Positions 9,656 through 20,057 of a DNA stretch of 64,000 nt are shown here, in pieces. Within the stretch, counting starts at the first letter, position 1, and each line of letters opens with the position of its first letter. Made by a program: the position numbers and the translations under genes. Origin of the DNA: Pseudomonas marginalis (lineage in GTDB: Bacteria; Pseudomonadota; Gammaproteobacteria; Pseudomonadales; Pseudomonadaceae). The stretch covers positions 174,408-238,407 of the forward strand of contig NZ_LKEG01000041.1 in the NCBI RefSeq assembly GCF_001645105.1, in the 5' to 3' direction. The notes beneath the pieces are model-generated. The model saw only the letters and a program-made list of their open reading frames with translations, searched no databases and had not been told where the DNA came from.

Positions 9656-11490
9656 TGTATTTGCGTACTGCCCTGCTCGGCAGCCTGCTGCTGTGCACCG
9701 TGGCCCAAGCCGCCCCGCAACATGCGTTGACGCTGTACAACGAACCGCCGAAATATCCCGCCGACTTCAAGCACTTCGACTACGTCAACCCGGACGCCCC
9801 CAAGGGCGGCACGTTCCGCGAGTCGGCCATGGGCGGCTTCGACAGCCTCAACCCCTACATCAGCAAAGGTGTGCCGGCCGATAACCTGAGCCTGATCTAC
9901 GACACCCTGGCCATGCAAAGCCTGGACGAGCCCATCACCGAATACGGCCTGGTCGCCGGCAAGATCGAAAAAGCCCCGGACAACAGCTGGGTGCGGTTCT
10001 ACCTGCGCCCCGAAGCACGCTTCCATGATGGCCAACCGATCCGTGCCGAAGACGTGGTGTTCACCTTCCAGGAACTGATCAAGGAAGGCTCGCCGATCTA
10101 TCGCACGTATTACGCCGACGTCGACGAAGTGATCGCCGAAGACCCGCTGAAGGTGCTGTTCAAGTTCAAGCGCACCAATAACCGCGAATTGCCGCTGATC
10201 CTCGGGCAACTGCCGGTATTGCCCAAACATTGGTGGGCGACCCGCGACTTCGCCAAGGGCAACCTGGAAGTGCCGCTGGGCAGCGGGCCGTACAAGGTGG
10301 CCGAGGTCAAGGCCGGGCGCATGATCCGCTATGAGCGAGTCAAGGATTACTGGGCCAAGGACCTGCCAGTCACCCAAGGTTTCTACAATTTCGATAACCG
10401 CATCACCGACTATTACCGCGACAGCACCGTGTCGCTGGAGGCGCTGAAGGCCGGGCAGTTCGATTACTGGCTGGAATTCAGCGCGAAAAACTGGGCCAAT
10501 GCCTACAACATCCCGGCAGTGACTGAGGGCCGCTTGATCAAGGAAGAAATCCCCAACGGCAACCCCACCGGGATGCAGGGCTTTGTGTTCAATACGCGCA
10601 AGCCGATGTTCCAGGACGTGCGCGTGCGCAAGGCCATCAGCCTGTTGCTGGATTTCGAGTGGAGCAACAAGCAGCTGTTCAATGGGGCCTATACCCGCAC
10701 CCGCAGTTATTTCGAAAACTCGGAAATGGCCGCCACCGGCCTGCCCGGCCCAGACGAGCTGGCGATTCTCGAACCGCTGCGCGACAAGATCCCGCCCGAA
10801 GTCTTCACCCAGGCCTTCGAACCCTCCAAGACCGATGGCAGCGGCATGATCCGCAACCAACAGCGCGAGGCGTACCAGTTGCTGCAGGACGCCGGCTGGC
10901 GGATCGTCGATGACAAGATGGTCGACACCACCGGCAAGCCGGTGAAAATCGAATTCCTGCTGGCCCAGACTGAGTTCGAACGCATCCTGTTGCCGTTCAA
11001 GCGCAACCTGGCCGACCTGGGCATCGACCTGGTGATCCGGCGAGTGGACGTCTCGCAATTCGTCAACCGGATCCGCTCGCGGGATTTCGACATGCTGGTG
11101 GGCAGCTTCCCCCAGTCCACCTCGCCGGGCAATGAACAACGGGAATTCTGGAAATCCTCCAGCGCCGACAAGCCGGGCAGCCGCAATTACATGGGGCTCA
11201 AGGATCCAGCCGTCGACCAGCTGGTAGAAGAACTGATCGATGCACACTCGCGAAAAAGCCTGGTGGCCCACGCCAAGGCGCTGGATCGCGTACTGCAATT
11301 TGGCTACTACGTGATCCCCAACTGGCACATCAAGACCTACCGCGTGGCGTATTGGAATCACCTCGGGCACCCCAAGGTCCCGCCGCGCTACGACGTCGGC
11401 ACCGCGACCTGGTGGGCCAAACCTAACGTCAAACCGGCTATTCCTTTAGACACAAGCACCAACGCCGATCCGGCGAGCGGAGGCGATTAA
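9652..11490 (+). CDS. Peptide ABC transporter substrate-binding protein 2 (NppA2/YejA-like)
   Basis: A 612-residue periplasmic binding protein that begins with the signal peptide MMYLRTALLGSLLLCTVAQA and then the YejA-type ALTLYNEPPKYPADFKHFDY region. The ATG overlaps the TGA of the first SBP (ATGATG at 9652-9657). It is clearly paralogous to the preceding protein: the blocks [24 protein letters not shown] and YYRDS are shared. It is also close to the third SBP at 16.1 kb. The permease gene starts at the very next base after its stop. Two binding proteins sharing one transporter suggest a widened ligand range. Confidence 0.88.
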   Translation: MMYLRTALLGSLLLCTVAQAAPQHALTLYNEPPKYPADFKHFDYVNPDAPKGGTFRESAMGGFDSLNPYISKGVPADNLSLIYDTLAMQSLDEPITEYGLVAGKIEKAPDNSWVRFYLRPEARFHDGQPIRAEDVVFTFQELIKEGSPIYRTYYADVDEVIAEDPLKVLFKFKRTNNRELPLILGQLPVLPKHWWATRDFAKGNLEVPLGSGPYKVAEVKAGRMIRYERVKDYWAKDLPVTQGFYNFDNRITDYYRDSTVSLEALKAGQFDYWLEFSAKNWANAYNIPAVTEGRLIKEEIPNGNPTGMQGFVFNTRKPMFQDVRVRKAISLLLDFEWSNKQLFNGAYTRTRSYFENSEMAATGLPGPDELAILEPLRDKIPPEVFTQAFEPSKTDGSGMIRNQQREAYQLLQDAGWRIVDDKMVDTTGKPVKIEFLLAQTEFERILLPFKRNLADLGIDLVIRRVDVSQFVNRIRSRDFDMLVGSFPQSTSPGNEQREFWKSSSADKPGSRNYMGLKDPAVDQLVEELIDAHSRKSLVAHAKALDRVLQFGYYVIPNWHIKTYRVAYWNHLGHPKVPPRYDVGTATWWAKPNVKPAIPLDTSTNADPASGGD

Positions 11491-12567
11491 ATGCTGGCCT
11501 ATATCTTTCGCCGCCTGTTGCTGATCATCCCGACGCTGTTCGGGATCCTGCTGATCAACTTCGTCATCATCCAGGCCGCCCCCGGTGGCCCCGTGGAGCA
11601 GATGATCGCCAAGCTCGAAGGCTTTGAGGGCGCCACCAGCCGCATTGCCGGCGGCGGGGCCGAAGTGTCGGTGGCCGGCTCCAGCAGTTACCGTGGCGCC
11701 CAGGGCCTGGACCCGACGCTGATCAAGGAAATCGAAAAGATGTACGGTTTCGACAAATCGGCGCCGGAACGCCTGTGGATCATGGTCAAGAACTACGCCC
11801 AGCTGGATTTTGGCGACAGCTTCTTCCGTGACGCCAAGGTTATCGACCTGATCAAGGAAAAGATGCCGGTGTCCATCTCCCTCGGGTTATGGAGCACGCT
11901 GATCATGTACCTGGTGTCGATCCCCCTCGGGATCGCCAAGGCCACCCGACATGGCAGCCATTTCGACGTATGGACCAGTTCGGCAATCATCGTCGGTTAT
12001 GCGATCCCGGCGTTCCTGTTTGCGATCCTGCTGATCGTGGTGTTTGCCGGCGGCAGTTATTTCGACTGGTTCCCCTTGCGCGGGCTGACGTCGAACAACT
12101 TCGACGAGTTGAGCTGGGGCGGCAAGGTCCTCGATTACTTCTGGCACCTGGCGCTGCCGATTACCGCGCTGGTGATCGGCAACTTCGCCACCATGACCCT
12201 GCTGACCAAGAACAGCTTTCTCGACGAGATCAACAAGCAGTACGTGATCACCGCCAAAGCCAAGGGTCTGACCAACCACCGTGTGCTGTACGGCCATGTG
12301 TTCCGCAACGCCATGCTGTTGGTGATCGCCGGTTTCCCCTCGGCGTTCATCGGCATCTTCTTCACCGGTTCATTGCTGGTGGAGGTGATCTTCTCCCTCG
12401 ACGGCCTGGGCCTGATGAGCTTTGAAGCGGCGATCAACCGCGACTACCCGGTGGTGTTCGGCACGCTGTTCATCTTCACCCTGCTGGGGCTGATCGTGAA
12501 ACTGATCGGCGACCTCACCTACACCCTGGTCGATCCGCGAATCGACTTTGCCAGCCGGGAGCATTGA
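11491..12567 (+). CDS. yejB: Peptide ABC transporter permease (NppB/YejB-like)
   Basis: A 358-residue inner-membrane permease of the OppB/DppB type, starting [20 protein letters not shown], which is the family's first membrane segment. The EAA loop that contacts the ATPase is in the stretch [22 protein letters not shown] near residue 250. An extra loop of about 40 residues after the first helix ([22 protein letters not shown]) is characteristic of the YejB subgroup compared with OppB. It directly abuts the second SBP and is followed by the second permease after a single base. Confidence 0.92.
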   Translation: MLAYIFRRLLLIIPTLFGILLINFVIIQAAPGGPVEQMIAKLEGFEGATSRIAGGGAEVSVAGSSSYRGAQGLDPTLIKEIEKMYGFDKSAPERLWIMVKNYAQLDFGDSFFRDAKVIDLIKEKMPVSISLGLWSTLIMYLVSIPLGIAKATRHGSHFDVWTSSAIIVGYAIPAFLFAILLIVVFAGGSYFDWFPLRGLTSNNFDELSWGGKVLDYFWHLALPITALVIGNFATMTLLTKNSFLDEINKQYVITAKAKGLTNHRVLYGHVFRNAMLLVIAGFPSAFIGIFFTGSLLVEVIFSLDGLGLMSFEAAINRDYPVVFGTLFIFTLLGLIVKLIGDLTYTLVDPRIDFASREH

Positions 12568-12568
12568 G

Positions 12569-13588
12569 ATGAATCTGTCCCCCCTCAATCGCCGCCGGTT
12601 CGAGCGGTTCAAGGCCAACAAACGCGGCTGGTGGTCGCTGTGGCTGTTCCTGATCCTCTTCGTGCTGAGCCTGGGCGCAGAGCTGATCGCCAACGACAAG
12701 CCGCTGGCCGTGCACTACGATGGCGGCTGGTATTTCCCGGCGCTCAAGCGCTACCCGGAGACCACCTTTGGCGGTGAATTCCCGCTGGAGGCCAACTACA
12801 AGAGCCCCTATATCCAGGAACTGCTCAAGGCCAAGGACGCCTGGACGTTGTGGGCACCGATTCCGTTCAGCTACCAGAGCATCAACTACGACCTCAAGGT
12901 GCCCGCACCGGCGCCGCCCTCTTCGGTGAACTTGCTGGGCACCGATGACCAGGGGCGCGATGTGTTGGCGCGGGTGATCTACGGGTTCCGCGTGTCGGTG
13001 CTGTTTGCCCTGACCCTCACGGTGCTCAGCTCGATCATCGGCGTGATCGCCGGGGCCTTGCAGGGCTTCTATGGCGGCTGGGTCGACCTGGCCGGGCAGC
13101 GCTTCCTGGAAATCTGGTCCGGGTTGCCGGTGCTGTACCTGTTGATCATCCTCGCCAGTTTCGTGCAGCCCAACTTCTGGTGGCTGCTGGGGATCATGCT
13201 GCTGTTTTCCTGGATGAGCCTGGTGGACGTGGTGCGCGCCGAGTTCCTGCGCGGCCGCAACCTCGAATACGTGCGCGCGGCCAGGGCCTTGGGCATGCAG
13301 AACGGCGCGATCATGTTCCGCCACATCCTGCCCAATGCGATGGTCTCGACCATGACCTTCATGCCGTTCATCCTCACCGGTGCCATCGGCACCCTCACCG
13401 CCCTGGACTTCCTCGGCTTCGGCTTGCCGGCCGGGTCGCCATCGCTGGGCGAGCTGGTGGCCCAGGGCAAATCCAACCTGCAAGCGCCGTGGCTGGGCAT
13501 GAGTGCCTTTGCCGTGCTGGCGATCATGTTGAGTTTGCTGGTGTTTATCGGCGAGTCCGCTCGCGATGCCTTCGACCCGAGGAAATGA
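12569..13588 (+). CDS. yejE: Peptide ABC transporter permease (NppC/YejE-like)
   Basis: A 339-residue OppC-type inner-membrane permease that begins MNLSPLNRRRFERFKANKRG, followed by the first helix. The large periplasmic insert at residues 50-125 (YFPALKRYPETTFGG and following) is typical of YejE. The DDQGRDVLARVIYGFRVS motif and the EAA loop EYVRAARALGMQNGAIMFRH are present. The ATG at 12569 was chosen over an upstream in-frame start because the earlier one would overlap yejB and lacks a Shine-Dalgarno sequence. Confidence 0.92.
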   Translation: MNLSPLNRRRFERFKANKRGWWSLWLFLILFVLSLGAELIANDKPLAVHYDGGWYFPALKRYPETTFGGEFPLEANYKSPYIQELLKAKDAWTLWAPIPFSYQSINYDLKVPAPAPPSSVNLLGTDDQGRDVLARVIYGFRVSVLFALTLTVLSSIIGVIAGALQGFYGGWVDLAGQRFLEIWSGLPVLYLLIILASFVQPNFWWLLGIMLLFSWMSLVDVVRAEFLRGRNLEYVRAARALGMQNGAIMFRHILPNAMVSTMTFMPFILTGAIGTLTALDFLGFGLPAGSPSLGELVAQGKSNLQAPWLGMSAFAVLAIMLSLLVFIGESARDAFDPRK

Positions 13589-13589
13589 G

Positions 13590-15203
13590 ATGAATCAGGA
13601 CAATCTGATCGAAATCCGCGACCTCTCCGTCGAGTTCGTCACCGGCGACCATCACCAACGCGTGGTGAACAACGTCAGCTTCGACATCAAGCGCGGCGAA
13701 ACCATCGCGCTGGTGGGCGAAAGCGGCTCGGGCAAATCGGTCACCGCCCACTCGATCCTGCGCCTGCTGCCCTACCCGCTGGCGCGGCATCCTTCCGGCA
13801 CCATCAACTATGCCGGGCAGGACCTGCTGACACTGAAAGAAAAAACCATCCGGCACATTCGCGGCAACCGCATTGCGATGATCTTCCAGGAGCCGATGAC
13901 CTCGCTGAACCCGCTGCACAACATCGAGAAACAGATCAACGAAGTGTTGGGCCTGCACAAGGGGCTCACCGGCAAGGTCGCCACCCAGCGCACCCTGGAG
14001 TTGCTGGAATTGGTGGGCATCCCCGAGCCGCACAAGCGCCTCAAGGCCCTGCCCCATGAACTCTCCGGCGGCCAGCGCCAGCGGGTGATGATCGCCATGG
14101 CGCTGGCCAATGAACCCGAACTGCTGATCGCCGATGAGCCGACCACGGCCCTCGACGTGACGGTGCAGTTGAAAATCCTCGAATTGCTCAAGGAGCTGCA
14201 GGCACGGCTAGGCATGGCGCTGCTGCTGATCAGCCATGACTTGAACCTGGTGCGGCGCATCGCCCATCGCGTGTGCGTGATGCAAAAAGGCTGCATCGTT
14301 GAACAGGCCGATTGCGAGACGCTGTTCCAGTCGCCCCAGCACCCCTACACCCAGGAACTGCTGGCGGCGGAACCCAGCGGCGGCCCGGCGACCAATGTGA
14401 TTGGCCCGCCGTTGCTGGAAGTCGATGACCTGAAAGTGTGGTTTCCGATCAAGAAGGGCTTTTTGCGCACCACCGTCGATTACGTCAAGGCGGTGGACGG
14501 CATCAACTTCAGCCTGCCCCAGGGACAGACCCTGGGCATCGTCGGCGAAAGCGGCTCGGGCAAATCCACCCTGGGCCTGGCGATTCTGCGGTTGATCGGC
14601 AGCAAGGGCGGCATTCGTTTTGAAGGTCAGCAACTGGATCGGCTCACCCAGCAACAGGTGCGACCGTTGCGTCGGGAAATGCAGGTGGTGTTTCAGGACC
14701 CGTTTGGCAGCTTGAGCCCGCGGATGTGCGTCAGTGAGATCGTCGGCGAGGGGCTGCGCATCCACAAGATGGGTACGCCTGCCGAGCAGGAGGCGGCGAT
14801 TATTGCGGCGCTCAAGGAAGTGGGGCTGGATCCGGAATCGCGGCACCGGTACCCGCATGAGTTCTCTGGCGGTCAGCGGCAGCGTATTGCCATTGCCCGG
14901 GCGTTGGTGCTCAAGCCACGCCTGATTCTGCTGGACGAGCCGACCTCGGCGCTGGATCGCACGGTGCAGCGGCAGGTGGTCGAGTTATTGCGCAGTTTGC
15001 AGGCTAAGTACAACTTGACCTATCTGTTTATCAGCCATGATTTGGCGGTGGTTAAGGCGTTGAGTCACCAGTTGATGGTGGTGAAGCATGGGCAGGTGGT
15101 GGAACAGGGGGATGCAGCGGGGATTTTTGCTGCGCCGCAGCATGGGTATACGCGGCAGTTGCTGGAGGCGGCGTTTTTGGTGCCTGCTGCTCGTGTTGAT
15201 TGA
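13590..15203 (+). CDS. yejF: Peptide ABC transporter, double ATP-binding protein (NppD/YejF-like)
   Basis: A 537-residue protein with two fused nucleotide-binding domains, equal to OppD plus OppF in one chain. The first half has Walker [12 protein letters not shown], signature LSGGQRQR and Walker [13 protein letters not shown]. The second half has [19 protein letters not shown] and [12 protein letters not shown]. Both halves carry the oppA-type C-terminal insert ([12 protein letters not shown]). It starts two bases after the second permease and closes the first operon. In P. aeruginosa fabI follows this gene; here it is absent and replaced by a repeat-rich gap, ppiC and a second operon. Confidence 0.93.
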   Translation: MNQDNLIEIRDLSVEFVTGDHHQRVVNNVSFDIKRGETIALVGESGSGKSVTAHSILRLLPYPLARHPSGTINYAGQDLLTLKEKTIRHIRGNRIAMIFQEPMTSLNPLHNIEKQINEVLGLHKGLTGKVATQRTLELLELVGIPEPHKRLKALPHELSGGQRQRVMIAMALANEPELLIADEPTTALDVTVQLKILELLKELQARLGMALLLISHDLNLVRRIAHRVCVMQKGCIVEQADCETLFQSPQHPYTQELLAAEPSGGPATNVIGPPLLEVDDLKVWFPIKKGFLRTTVDYVKAVDGINFSLPQGQTLGIVGESGSGKSTLGLAILRLIGSKGGIRFEGQQLDRLTQQQVRPLRREMQVVFQDPFGSLSPRMCVSEIVGEGLRIHKMGTPAEQEAAIIAALKEVGLDPESRHRYPHEFSGGQRQRIAIARALVLKPRLILLDEPTSALDRTVQRQVVELLRSLQAKYNLTYLFISHDLAVVKALSHQLMVVKHGQVVEQGDAAGIFAAPQHGYTRQLLEAAFLVPAARVD

Positions 15204-15207
15204 CGCA

Positions 15208-15622
15208 GTACCTATCCGTTAATGGGGGATGGCTGTCCGCCCTTACGGCGGGTCACTTTTGAAAAGAGCCGGGATACTGGCCCAGCCAAACGTATCGACC
15301 TGATGTAGGGAGATCAAACGGTGGGAGGGGGCTTGCCCCCGATGGCGGTGTGTCAGCTGATACCTCTGCAACTGCCCCACTGCTATCGGGAGCAAGCCCC
15401 CTCCCACACTTGACCGAGATCGACAGTCAGAAACCGGCCGATTCCAAGGCCGCCACTCTGGGCGGAGAGATCAATCAGCTCTGCTTTTGATCTACACCGC
15501 GCCATGCCGAGCCTAGGCGAGGCAGCGAGTAGTGGGGCGAAGCGTTTTTGGCGCGCTTCCAAAAGTGCCCCGCTGTAAGAGCAGAACCCTAAGTAGCCGT
15601 TACCGAAGAAACGGATATGTAC
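15208..15622. repeat. Inverted pair of a longer dispersed intergenic repeat
   Basis: The plus strand at 15208-15220 reads GTACCTATCCGTT and at 15243-15261 reads TTACGGCGGGTCACTTTTG. The minus strand from 15622 reads GTACATATCCGTT and later TTACAGCGGGGCACTTTTG down to 15560. The two ends are thus diverged copies of one roughly 55-60 base element in opposite orientation, with a REPIN between them. I remember similar GTACATATCCGTTTCTTCGG sequences between genes of other P. fluorescens strains, but could not check this here. Confidence 0.65.
15321..15408. repeat. REPIN between yejF and ppiC
   Basis: GTGGGAGGGGGCTTGCCCCCGA on one arm and a slightly altered complement (TCGGGAGCAAGCCCCCTCCCAC, read as an inverted arm) on the other, about 45 bases apart. 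Confidence 0.88.
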
Positions 15623-15702
15623 GCCAATCCCATGGAACTTTGCCAGGAAATAACCGCCTGAATCCGGTACGCTCACCCTTTTTACTCAAGGAGTTACTCC
15701 CC

Positions 15703-15984
15703 ATGGCCAAAGCCACCGCCCGTCACATCCTCGTTTCCACTGAAGACAAGTGCAACGAACTCAAGGCCCAAATCGAAGGCGGCGCCGATTTCGCAGAAAT
15801 CGCCAAAGCCAACTCCAGCTGCCCTTCCAGCCGCGACGGCGGCAACCTGGGTTCGTTCGGTCCAGGCCAGATGGTCAAGGAATTCGACACCGTCGTCTTC
15901 AGCGCCCCGGTCAACACCGTGCAAGGCCCGGTGAAAACCCAGTTCGGCTACCACCTGCTGGAAGTCACCAGCCGCCAGGACTGA
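15703..15984 (+). CDS. ppiC: Parvulin-type peptidyl-prolyl cis-trans isomerase (PpiC)
   Basis: A 93-residue single-domain rotamase with no signal peptide, so it is cytoplasmic. The parvulin core is complete: ARHILV at the start, FAEIAKANSSCPSSRDGGNLG in the middle (read FAEIAKANS, CPS, GGNLG), FGPGQMVKEFD, and the FGYHLLEV end. The start MAKATARHIL has a good ribosome site, AAGGAG, eight bases upstream. It sits between two paralogous peptide-transport operons. Whether it serves them is unknown; small parvulins are usually general folding helpers. A hairpin follows the stop. Confidence 0.92.
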   Translation: MAKATARHILVSTEDKCNELKAQIEGGADFAEIAKANSSCPSSRDGGNLGSFGPGQMVKEFDTVVFSAPVNTVQGPVKTQFGYHLLEVTSRQD

Positions 15985-16007
15985 TCCTGTCTGTGCTGAT
16001 GCTATAA

Positions 16008-16037
16008 ACAACGGCCCGCCTTTTGGTGGGCCGTTGT
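16008..16037 (+). terminator. Hairpin after ppiC, possible terminator
   Basis: A 13-base stem (ACAACGGCCCGCC / GGTGGGCCGTTGT, one G-U pair) with a TTTT loop begins 23 bases after the ppiC stop. There is no run of T after the stem, so it may stop transcription only partly or protect the 3' end. Confidence 0.55.
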
Positions 16038-16114
16038 GCATGTGATGACTGGCGACGCTGATGCCGTTAGCGTACAAATCCCTTTTATTCTTCACACGGC
16101 GTTCAAGGCTGACA

Positions 16115-17974
16115 ATGCGATTGGCTTTTTCCTACATGCTGAGCTCGACCCTGGCCCTGCTGCTGGCCAGTTCCGCCGTGATCGCGGCGCCCCAACCCTA
16201 CCTGACGGTGTACGGCGAACCGGCCAAGTACCCCGCCGGCTTTACCCATTTCGACTACGCCAACCCCAACGCTCCCAAAGGCGGCAGCCTGCGCCGCTCG
16301 GCCATCGAGATTGGGCGCTTCGACCATGTGCTGCCGTATATCGACAAAGGCATCGGCGTGTCCCAGGTCGACGGCTGGCTTTACGCGCCCCTGGCCCAGC
16401 GCTCCCTCGACGAGCCCTACACGGTCTACGGCCTGGTCGCCGAGAAGATGGAACGCGCCGACGATGGCCTGTCGCTGCGCTTTTTCCTCAACCCCAAGGC
16501 ACGCTTTGCCGACGGCAAGCCGATCACCGCCGAAGACGTGCGCTACAGCTTCGACCTATTGATGACCCAAGGCAGCCTGCGCTTTCGCACCCTGTTCGCC
16601 GACGTCAAGCACGTCGAGGTCGAGGGCGAGCGCCAGGTACGCTTCGATTTCTCCAGCAATGAAAATCGCACCCTGCCCCTGGATATCGCCACCCTGCCCG
16701 TCTTCCCGGAGCACTGGTGGAAGACCCGCGACTTCGCCAATGGCGGCGGCTATGAAGCGCCCCTGGGCAGCGGCCCGTACAAGGTCAGCAAGATCGACTC
16801 CGGCAGCACCATCACCTTTACCCGCGACCCGAACTGGTGGGGCAAGGACTTGCCCGTCAGCCGTGGCCTGTACAACTTCGATCACCTGAGCCTGGAATAT
16901 TTCGGCGACACCGAAGTGGCCCGCCAGGTACTGCGCGGCGGCGCCTATGATTTCAACCGCGAATTTTCCGCCACCGGCTATTCCATCGGTTACAACGGCC
17001 CGGCCCTGGATGACGGTCGCCTGCAACGCGCGCACCTGGCCAAGGAGATGCCGCAACCGGCCCAGGGTTATGTGTTCAACGTGCAAAAACCAGTCTTCAA
17101 GGACCGCCGCGTGCGCCAGGCCCTCGCGATGCTGTGGGACTTCGAATGGGCCAACCGGCAGATGATGCGCAATATGTATATCCGCCAACAAAGCTTCTTT
17201 TCCAATAGCCCGTTGGCGGCCAGCCAGCCGCCGACCCAAGAAGAACTGGCGATTCTTGAACCGTTGCGCGGCCAGGTGCCCGACGAGGTGTTCACCCAAG
17301 TGTTCAAGGCGCCGGTTACCGACGGCAGCGGCATGATCCGCGACAAACAGCTGCAGGCACTGGCCTTGTTGGAAGAGGCCGGCTGGAAACCGGACGGCGA
17401 CAAGCTGGTTAACGCCGAGGGCGAGCCGCTGGAGTTTACCTTCCTTAACGCCCAATCTGGCCTCGAACGCCTGTTGCTGCCGTACAAACGCAACCTGGCG
17501 CAGATCGGTATCACCCTGAATATCCGCCGTATCGACGCCTCCCAATATGTGAACCGGGTGATGGCACGGGACTACGACATGATCGTCACCGGCTTCCCGG
17601 TCACTACCTCGCCGGGCATGGAGCTCTACAACTATTTCGGCTCGGCCGCCGCCTTTGACCCCGGCGCCAACAACTACATGGTGCTCAAGGACCCGGCCGT
17701 CGACAGCCTGATCAAGGGCCTGGTCAAGGCCGACACCCAGGCGCAGATGCTCACCTACGCCCACGCGCTGGACCGCGTGCTGCAATGGAACTACCTGTGG
17801 ATTCCCAATTACTACCCGCCCGGCACGTCCGCCGCGTGGTGGAACCGCTTCGGCCGCCCGGCCATCGAGGCGAAAAACGACGAAGCCCTGGAAACCTGGT
17901 GGGAAATCAGCCCCACACCCCTGACCAACGAGCAAATGAAGGCTGAGCTGAACAAACGCGGAGGTGCACGCTGA
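16115..17974 (+). CDS. Peptide ABC transporter substrate-binding protein 3 (YejA-like, second operon)
   Basis: A 619-residue periplasmic protein with signal peptide [20 protein letters not shown], predicted cleavage after AVIA, then the YejA-type opening [20 protein letters not shown]. The ATG at 16115 has AAGG seven bases upstream and gives the clean signal peptide; a longer in-frame start at 16061 would not. It shares many blocks with the two SBPs of the first operon but carries its own insert [15 protein letters not shown] near residue 70. It starts the second, four-gene operon and overlaps the permease start by one base. Confidence 0.88.
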   Translation: MRLAFSYMLSSTLALLLASSAVIAAPQPYLTVYGEPAKYPAGFTHFDYANPNAPKGGSLRRSAIEIGRFDHVLPYIDKGIGVSQVDGWLYAPLAQRSLDEPYTVYGLVAEKMERADDGLSLRFFLNPKARFADGKPITAEDVRYSFDLLMTQGSLRFRTLFADVKHVEVEGERQVRFDFSSNENRTLPLDIATLPVFPEHWWKTRDFANGGGYEAPLGSGPYKVSKIDSGSTITFTRDPNWWGKDLPVSRGLYNFDHLSLEYFGDTEVARQVLRGGAYDFNREFSATGYSIGYNGPALDDGRLQRAHLAKEMPQPAQGYVFNVQKPVFKDRRVRQALAMLWDFEWANRQMMRNMYIRQQSFFSNSPLAASQPPTQEELAILEPLRGQVPDEVFTQVFKAPVTDGSGMIRDKQLQALALLEEAGWKPDGDKLVNAEGEPLEFTFLNAQSGLERLLLPYKRNLAQIGITLNIRRIDASQYVNRVMARDYDMIVTGFPVTTSPGMELYNYFGSAAAFDPGANNYMVLKDPAVDSLIKGLVKADTQAQMLTYAHALDRVLQWNYLWIPNYYPPGTSAAWWNRFGRPAIEAKNDEALETWWEISPTPLTNEQMKAELNKRGGAR

Positions 17975-19035
17975 TGTTTGCCTATATCGTGCGGCGCCTG
18001 CTGCTGATCATCCCGACGCTGGTGATCATCCTGTTGGTAAATTTCGTGATCGTGCAGGCCGCTCCAGGCGGGCCGGTGGAACAAGCCATAGCCCACCTGC
18101 AAGGGATTGGCGGCGGTGGCGTCGGCGGTTCATCCGGCGAAAGCATCAGCGGCGGCTCCCGCGCCAGCCGTGGCCTGGACCCGAAGCTGATCGCCGACAT
18201 CGAAAAACAGTACGGTTTCGACAAGCCCGCGCCGGAACGCCTGTGGCTGATGCTCAAGAGCTATGCGCAGTTGGACTTCGGCAACAGCTTCTTTCGCGGC
18301 AAGACCGTGATCGACCTGATCCTGGAAAAAATGCCGGTGACCATTTCCCTCGGCCTGTGGGCCACGCTGATCACCTACCTGGTGTCGATACCCCTGGGGA
18401 TTCGCAAGGCGGTGCGCCATGGCAGCAGCTTCGACGTATGGAGCAGTACCGCGATTGTGATCGGCTATGCGATGCCTGCGTTCCTGTTCGCGATGTTCCT
18501 GATCGTGGTCTTTGCCGGCGGCACCTCGCTGAACTGGTTCCCGGTGCGCGGGCTGGTGTCGGAAAACTTCGAAGAGCTGAGCACCGTGGGCAAGATCGCC
18601 GACTATTTCTGGCACCTGGTCTTGCCGGTCACCTCGCTGGTCATCGGCGGGTTCGCCACGCTGACCATCCTGACCAAAAACTCGTTTCTGAATGAAATTA
18701 CCCGCCAGTACGTGGTGACTGCGCGCGCCAAGGGCTTGAGCGAACGGCGCGTGCTGTACGGGCATGTGTTCCGCAACGCGATGTTGCTGGTGATTTCGGG
18801 CATTCCGCAGGCGTTTATCGCGGTGTTCTTTGCCGGCTCGCTGCTGATCGAGGTGATCTTCTCCCTCGACGGCCTGGGCCGTATGAGCTACGAAGCCGCG
18901 GTGTCCCGCGATTATCCGGTGGTGTTTGGTTCGCTGTTTATCTTTACGTTGTTCGGCCTCTTGATAAAACTCATCGGCGACCTCTGCTACACCCTGGTGG
19001 ACCCGCGTATCGACTTCGCCGCGAGGAACGCCTGA
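17974..19035 (+). CDS. yejB: Peptide ABC transporter permease, second operon (YejB-like)
   Basis: A 353-residue OppB-type permease, [20 protein letters not shown], nearly co-linear with the YejB-like protein at 11.5 kb. Shared blocks include [14 protein letters not shown] helices, the loop ending in [25 protein letters not shown], and the EAA loop [15 protein letters not shown]. The glycine/serine-rich loop after helix 1 ([20 protein letters not shown]) is the most diverged part. GGAGG precedes the start, and ATG and TGA overlap on both sides, so the genes are translationally coupled. Confidence 0.92.
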   Translation: MFAYIVRRLLLIIPTLVIILLVNFVIVQAAPGGPVEQAIAHLQGIGGGGVGGSSGESISGGSRASRGLDPKLIADIEKQYGFDKPAPERLWLMLKSYAQLDFGNSFFRGKTVIDLILEKMPVTISLGLWATLITYLVSIPLGIRKAVRHGSSFDVWSSTAIVIGYAMPAFLFAMFLIVVFAGGTSLNWFPVRGLVSENFEELSTVGKIADYFWHLVLPVTSLVIGGFATLTILTKNSFLNEITRQYVVTARAKGLSERRVLYGHVFRNAMLLVISGIPQAFIAVFFAGSLLIEVIFSLDGLGRMSYEAAVSRDYPVVFGSLFIFTLFGLLIKLIGDLCYTLVDPRIDFAARNA

Positions 19036-20057
19036 TGCTTAATCTGTCTCCCGTGGCGCGTCGGCGTTTCGAGCGGTTCAAGAAGAACCGTCGCGGCTGG
19101 TGGTCGCTGTGGCTGTTTATCGGCCTGTTTATCCTGACCCTCGGCGGCGAGTTGATCGCCAATGACAAGCCCTTGGTGCTGAGTTTCAAGAACGAGCTGT
19201 ATTTCCCGGTGTTCAAGCGTTACACCGAGCAGCAGTTCGGCGGCCAGTTGCCGTTCCAGGCCGACTACCGCAGTGACTACGTGCAAAAGCTGATAGAGCA
19301 GGACGGCGGCTGGATGCTGTTCCCACCGATCCCGTTCAGCGACGACACGCCCAACTACGAACTGACCCGCCCTGCCCCCAGCCCGCCCTCGGCGGTGAAC
19401 TGGCTGGGCACCGATGACCAGTCGCGGGATGTGCTGGCGCGGGTGATCTTTGGCGCACGCGTGTCGATCCTGTTTGCCTTGGCGCTCACCGCGATCAGCG
19501 CTGCCATCGGCATTGCCGCCGGTGCATTGCAGGGCTATTACGGCGGCTGGGTGGATTTGATCGGCCAGCGCGTGCTGGAGGTGTGGTCCGGGCTGCCGGT
19601 GCTGTACCTGCTGATCATCCTGTCGGGTTTTGTGGAGCCGAATTTCTGGTGGTTGCTGGGGATCATGGCGCTGTTTTCCTGGCTGGCCCTGGTGGACGTG
19701 GTGCGCGCCGAGTTCCTGCGCGGGCGCAACCTGGAATACGTCAAGGCCGCACGAGCCCTGGGCTTGGGCGACGGCAAGATCATTCGCAGGCATATCCTGC
19801 CCAACGCCATGACCGCTACGTTGAGCTACCTGCCGTTTATCCTGACCGGGGCGATTTCCACCTTGAGCGCCCTGGATTTCCTCGGTTTTGGCATGCCGGC
19901 GGGCAGCGCGTCGCTGGGTGAACTGATCGCCCAGGGCAAGCAGAACCTGCAAGCGCCGTGGCTGGGCCTCACGGCGTTTTTCACCTTGGCGCTGATCCTG
20001 TCGCTGCTGGTCTTTATCGGCGAGGCGTTGCGTGACGCCTTCGACCCCCGTTCATGA
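19035..20057 (+). CDS. yejE: Peptide ABC transporter permease, second operon (YejE-like)
   Basis: A 340-residue OppC-type permease beginning [20 protein letters not shown], a clear paralogue of the protein at 12.6 kb: the same periplasmic insert after helix 1 and the same DDQSRDVLARVIFGARVS and EYVKAARALGLGDGKIIRRH blocks. Its start overlaps the preceding stop, and its end overlaps the ATPase start by four bases (ATGA). Confidence 0.92.
   Translation: MLNLSPVARRRFERFKKNRRGWWSLWLFIGLFILTLGGELIANDKPLVLSFKNELYFPVFKRYTEQQFGGQLPFQADYRSDYVQKLIEQDGGWMLFPPIPFSDDTPNYELTRPAPSPPSAVNWLGTDDQSRDVLARVIFGARVSILFALALTAISAAIGIAAGALQGYYGGWVDLIGQRVLEVWSGLPVLYLLIILSGFVEPNFWWLLGIMALFSWLALVDVVRAEFLRGRNLEYVKAARALGLGDGKIIRRHILPNAMTATLSYLPFILTGAISTLSALDFLGFGMPAGSASLGELIAQGKQNLQAPWLGLTAFFTLALILSLLVFIGEALRDAFDPRS

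Larger units (their letters stand above)
15204..15702. other. Repeat-rich intergenic region without a convincing gene
   Basis: This 499-base gap holds no protein-coding frame I trust. It contains a REPIN (15321-15408) nested inside an inverted pair of a longer dispersed repeat (15208-15261 and 15560-15622). The promoter of ppiC must lie in the last 80 bases, where TTTACTCAAGGAGTTACTCC supplies the ribosome site. Confidence 0.75.

Noticed and set aside
15383..15676. 97-codon minus-strand frame between the two transporter operons
   Set aside because: It runs through a REPIN and a dispersed repeat, has no ribosome site and no recognisable domain. Similar short frames in repeat elements are common and not expressed genes.
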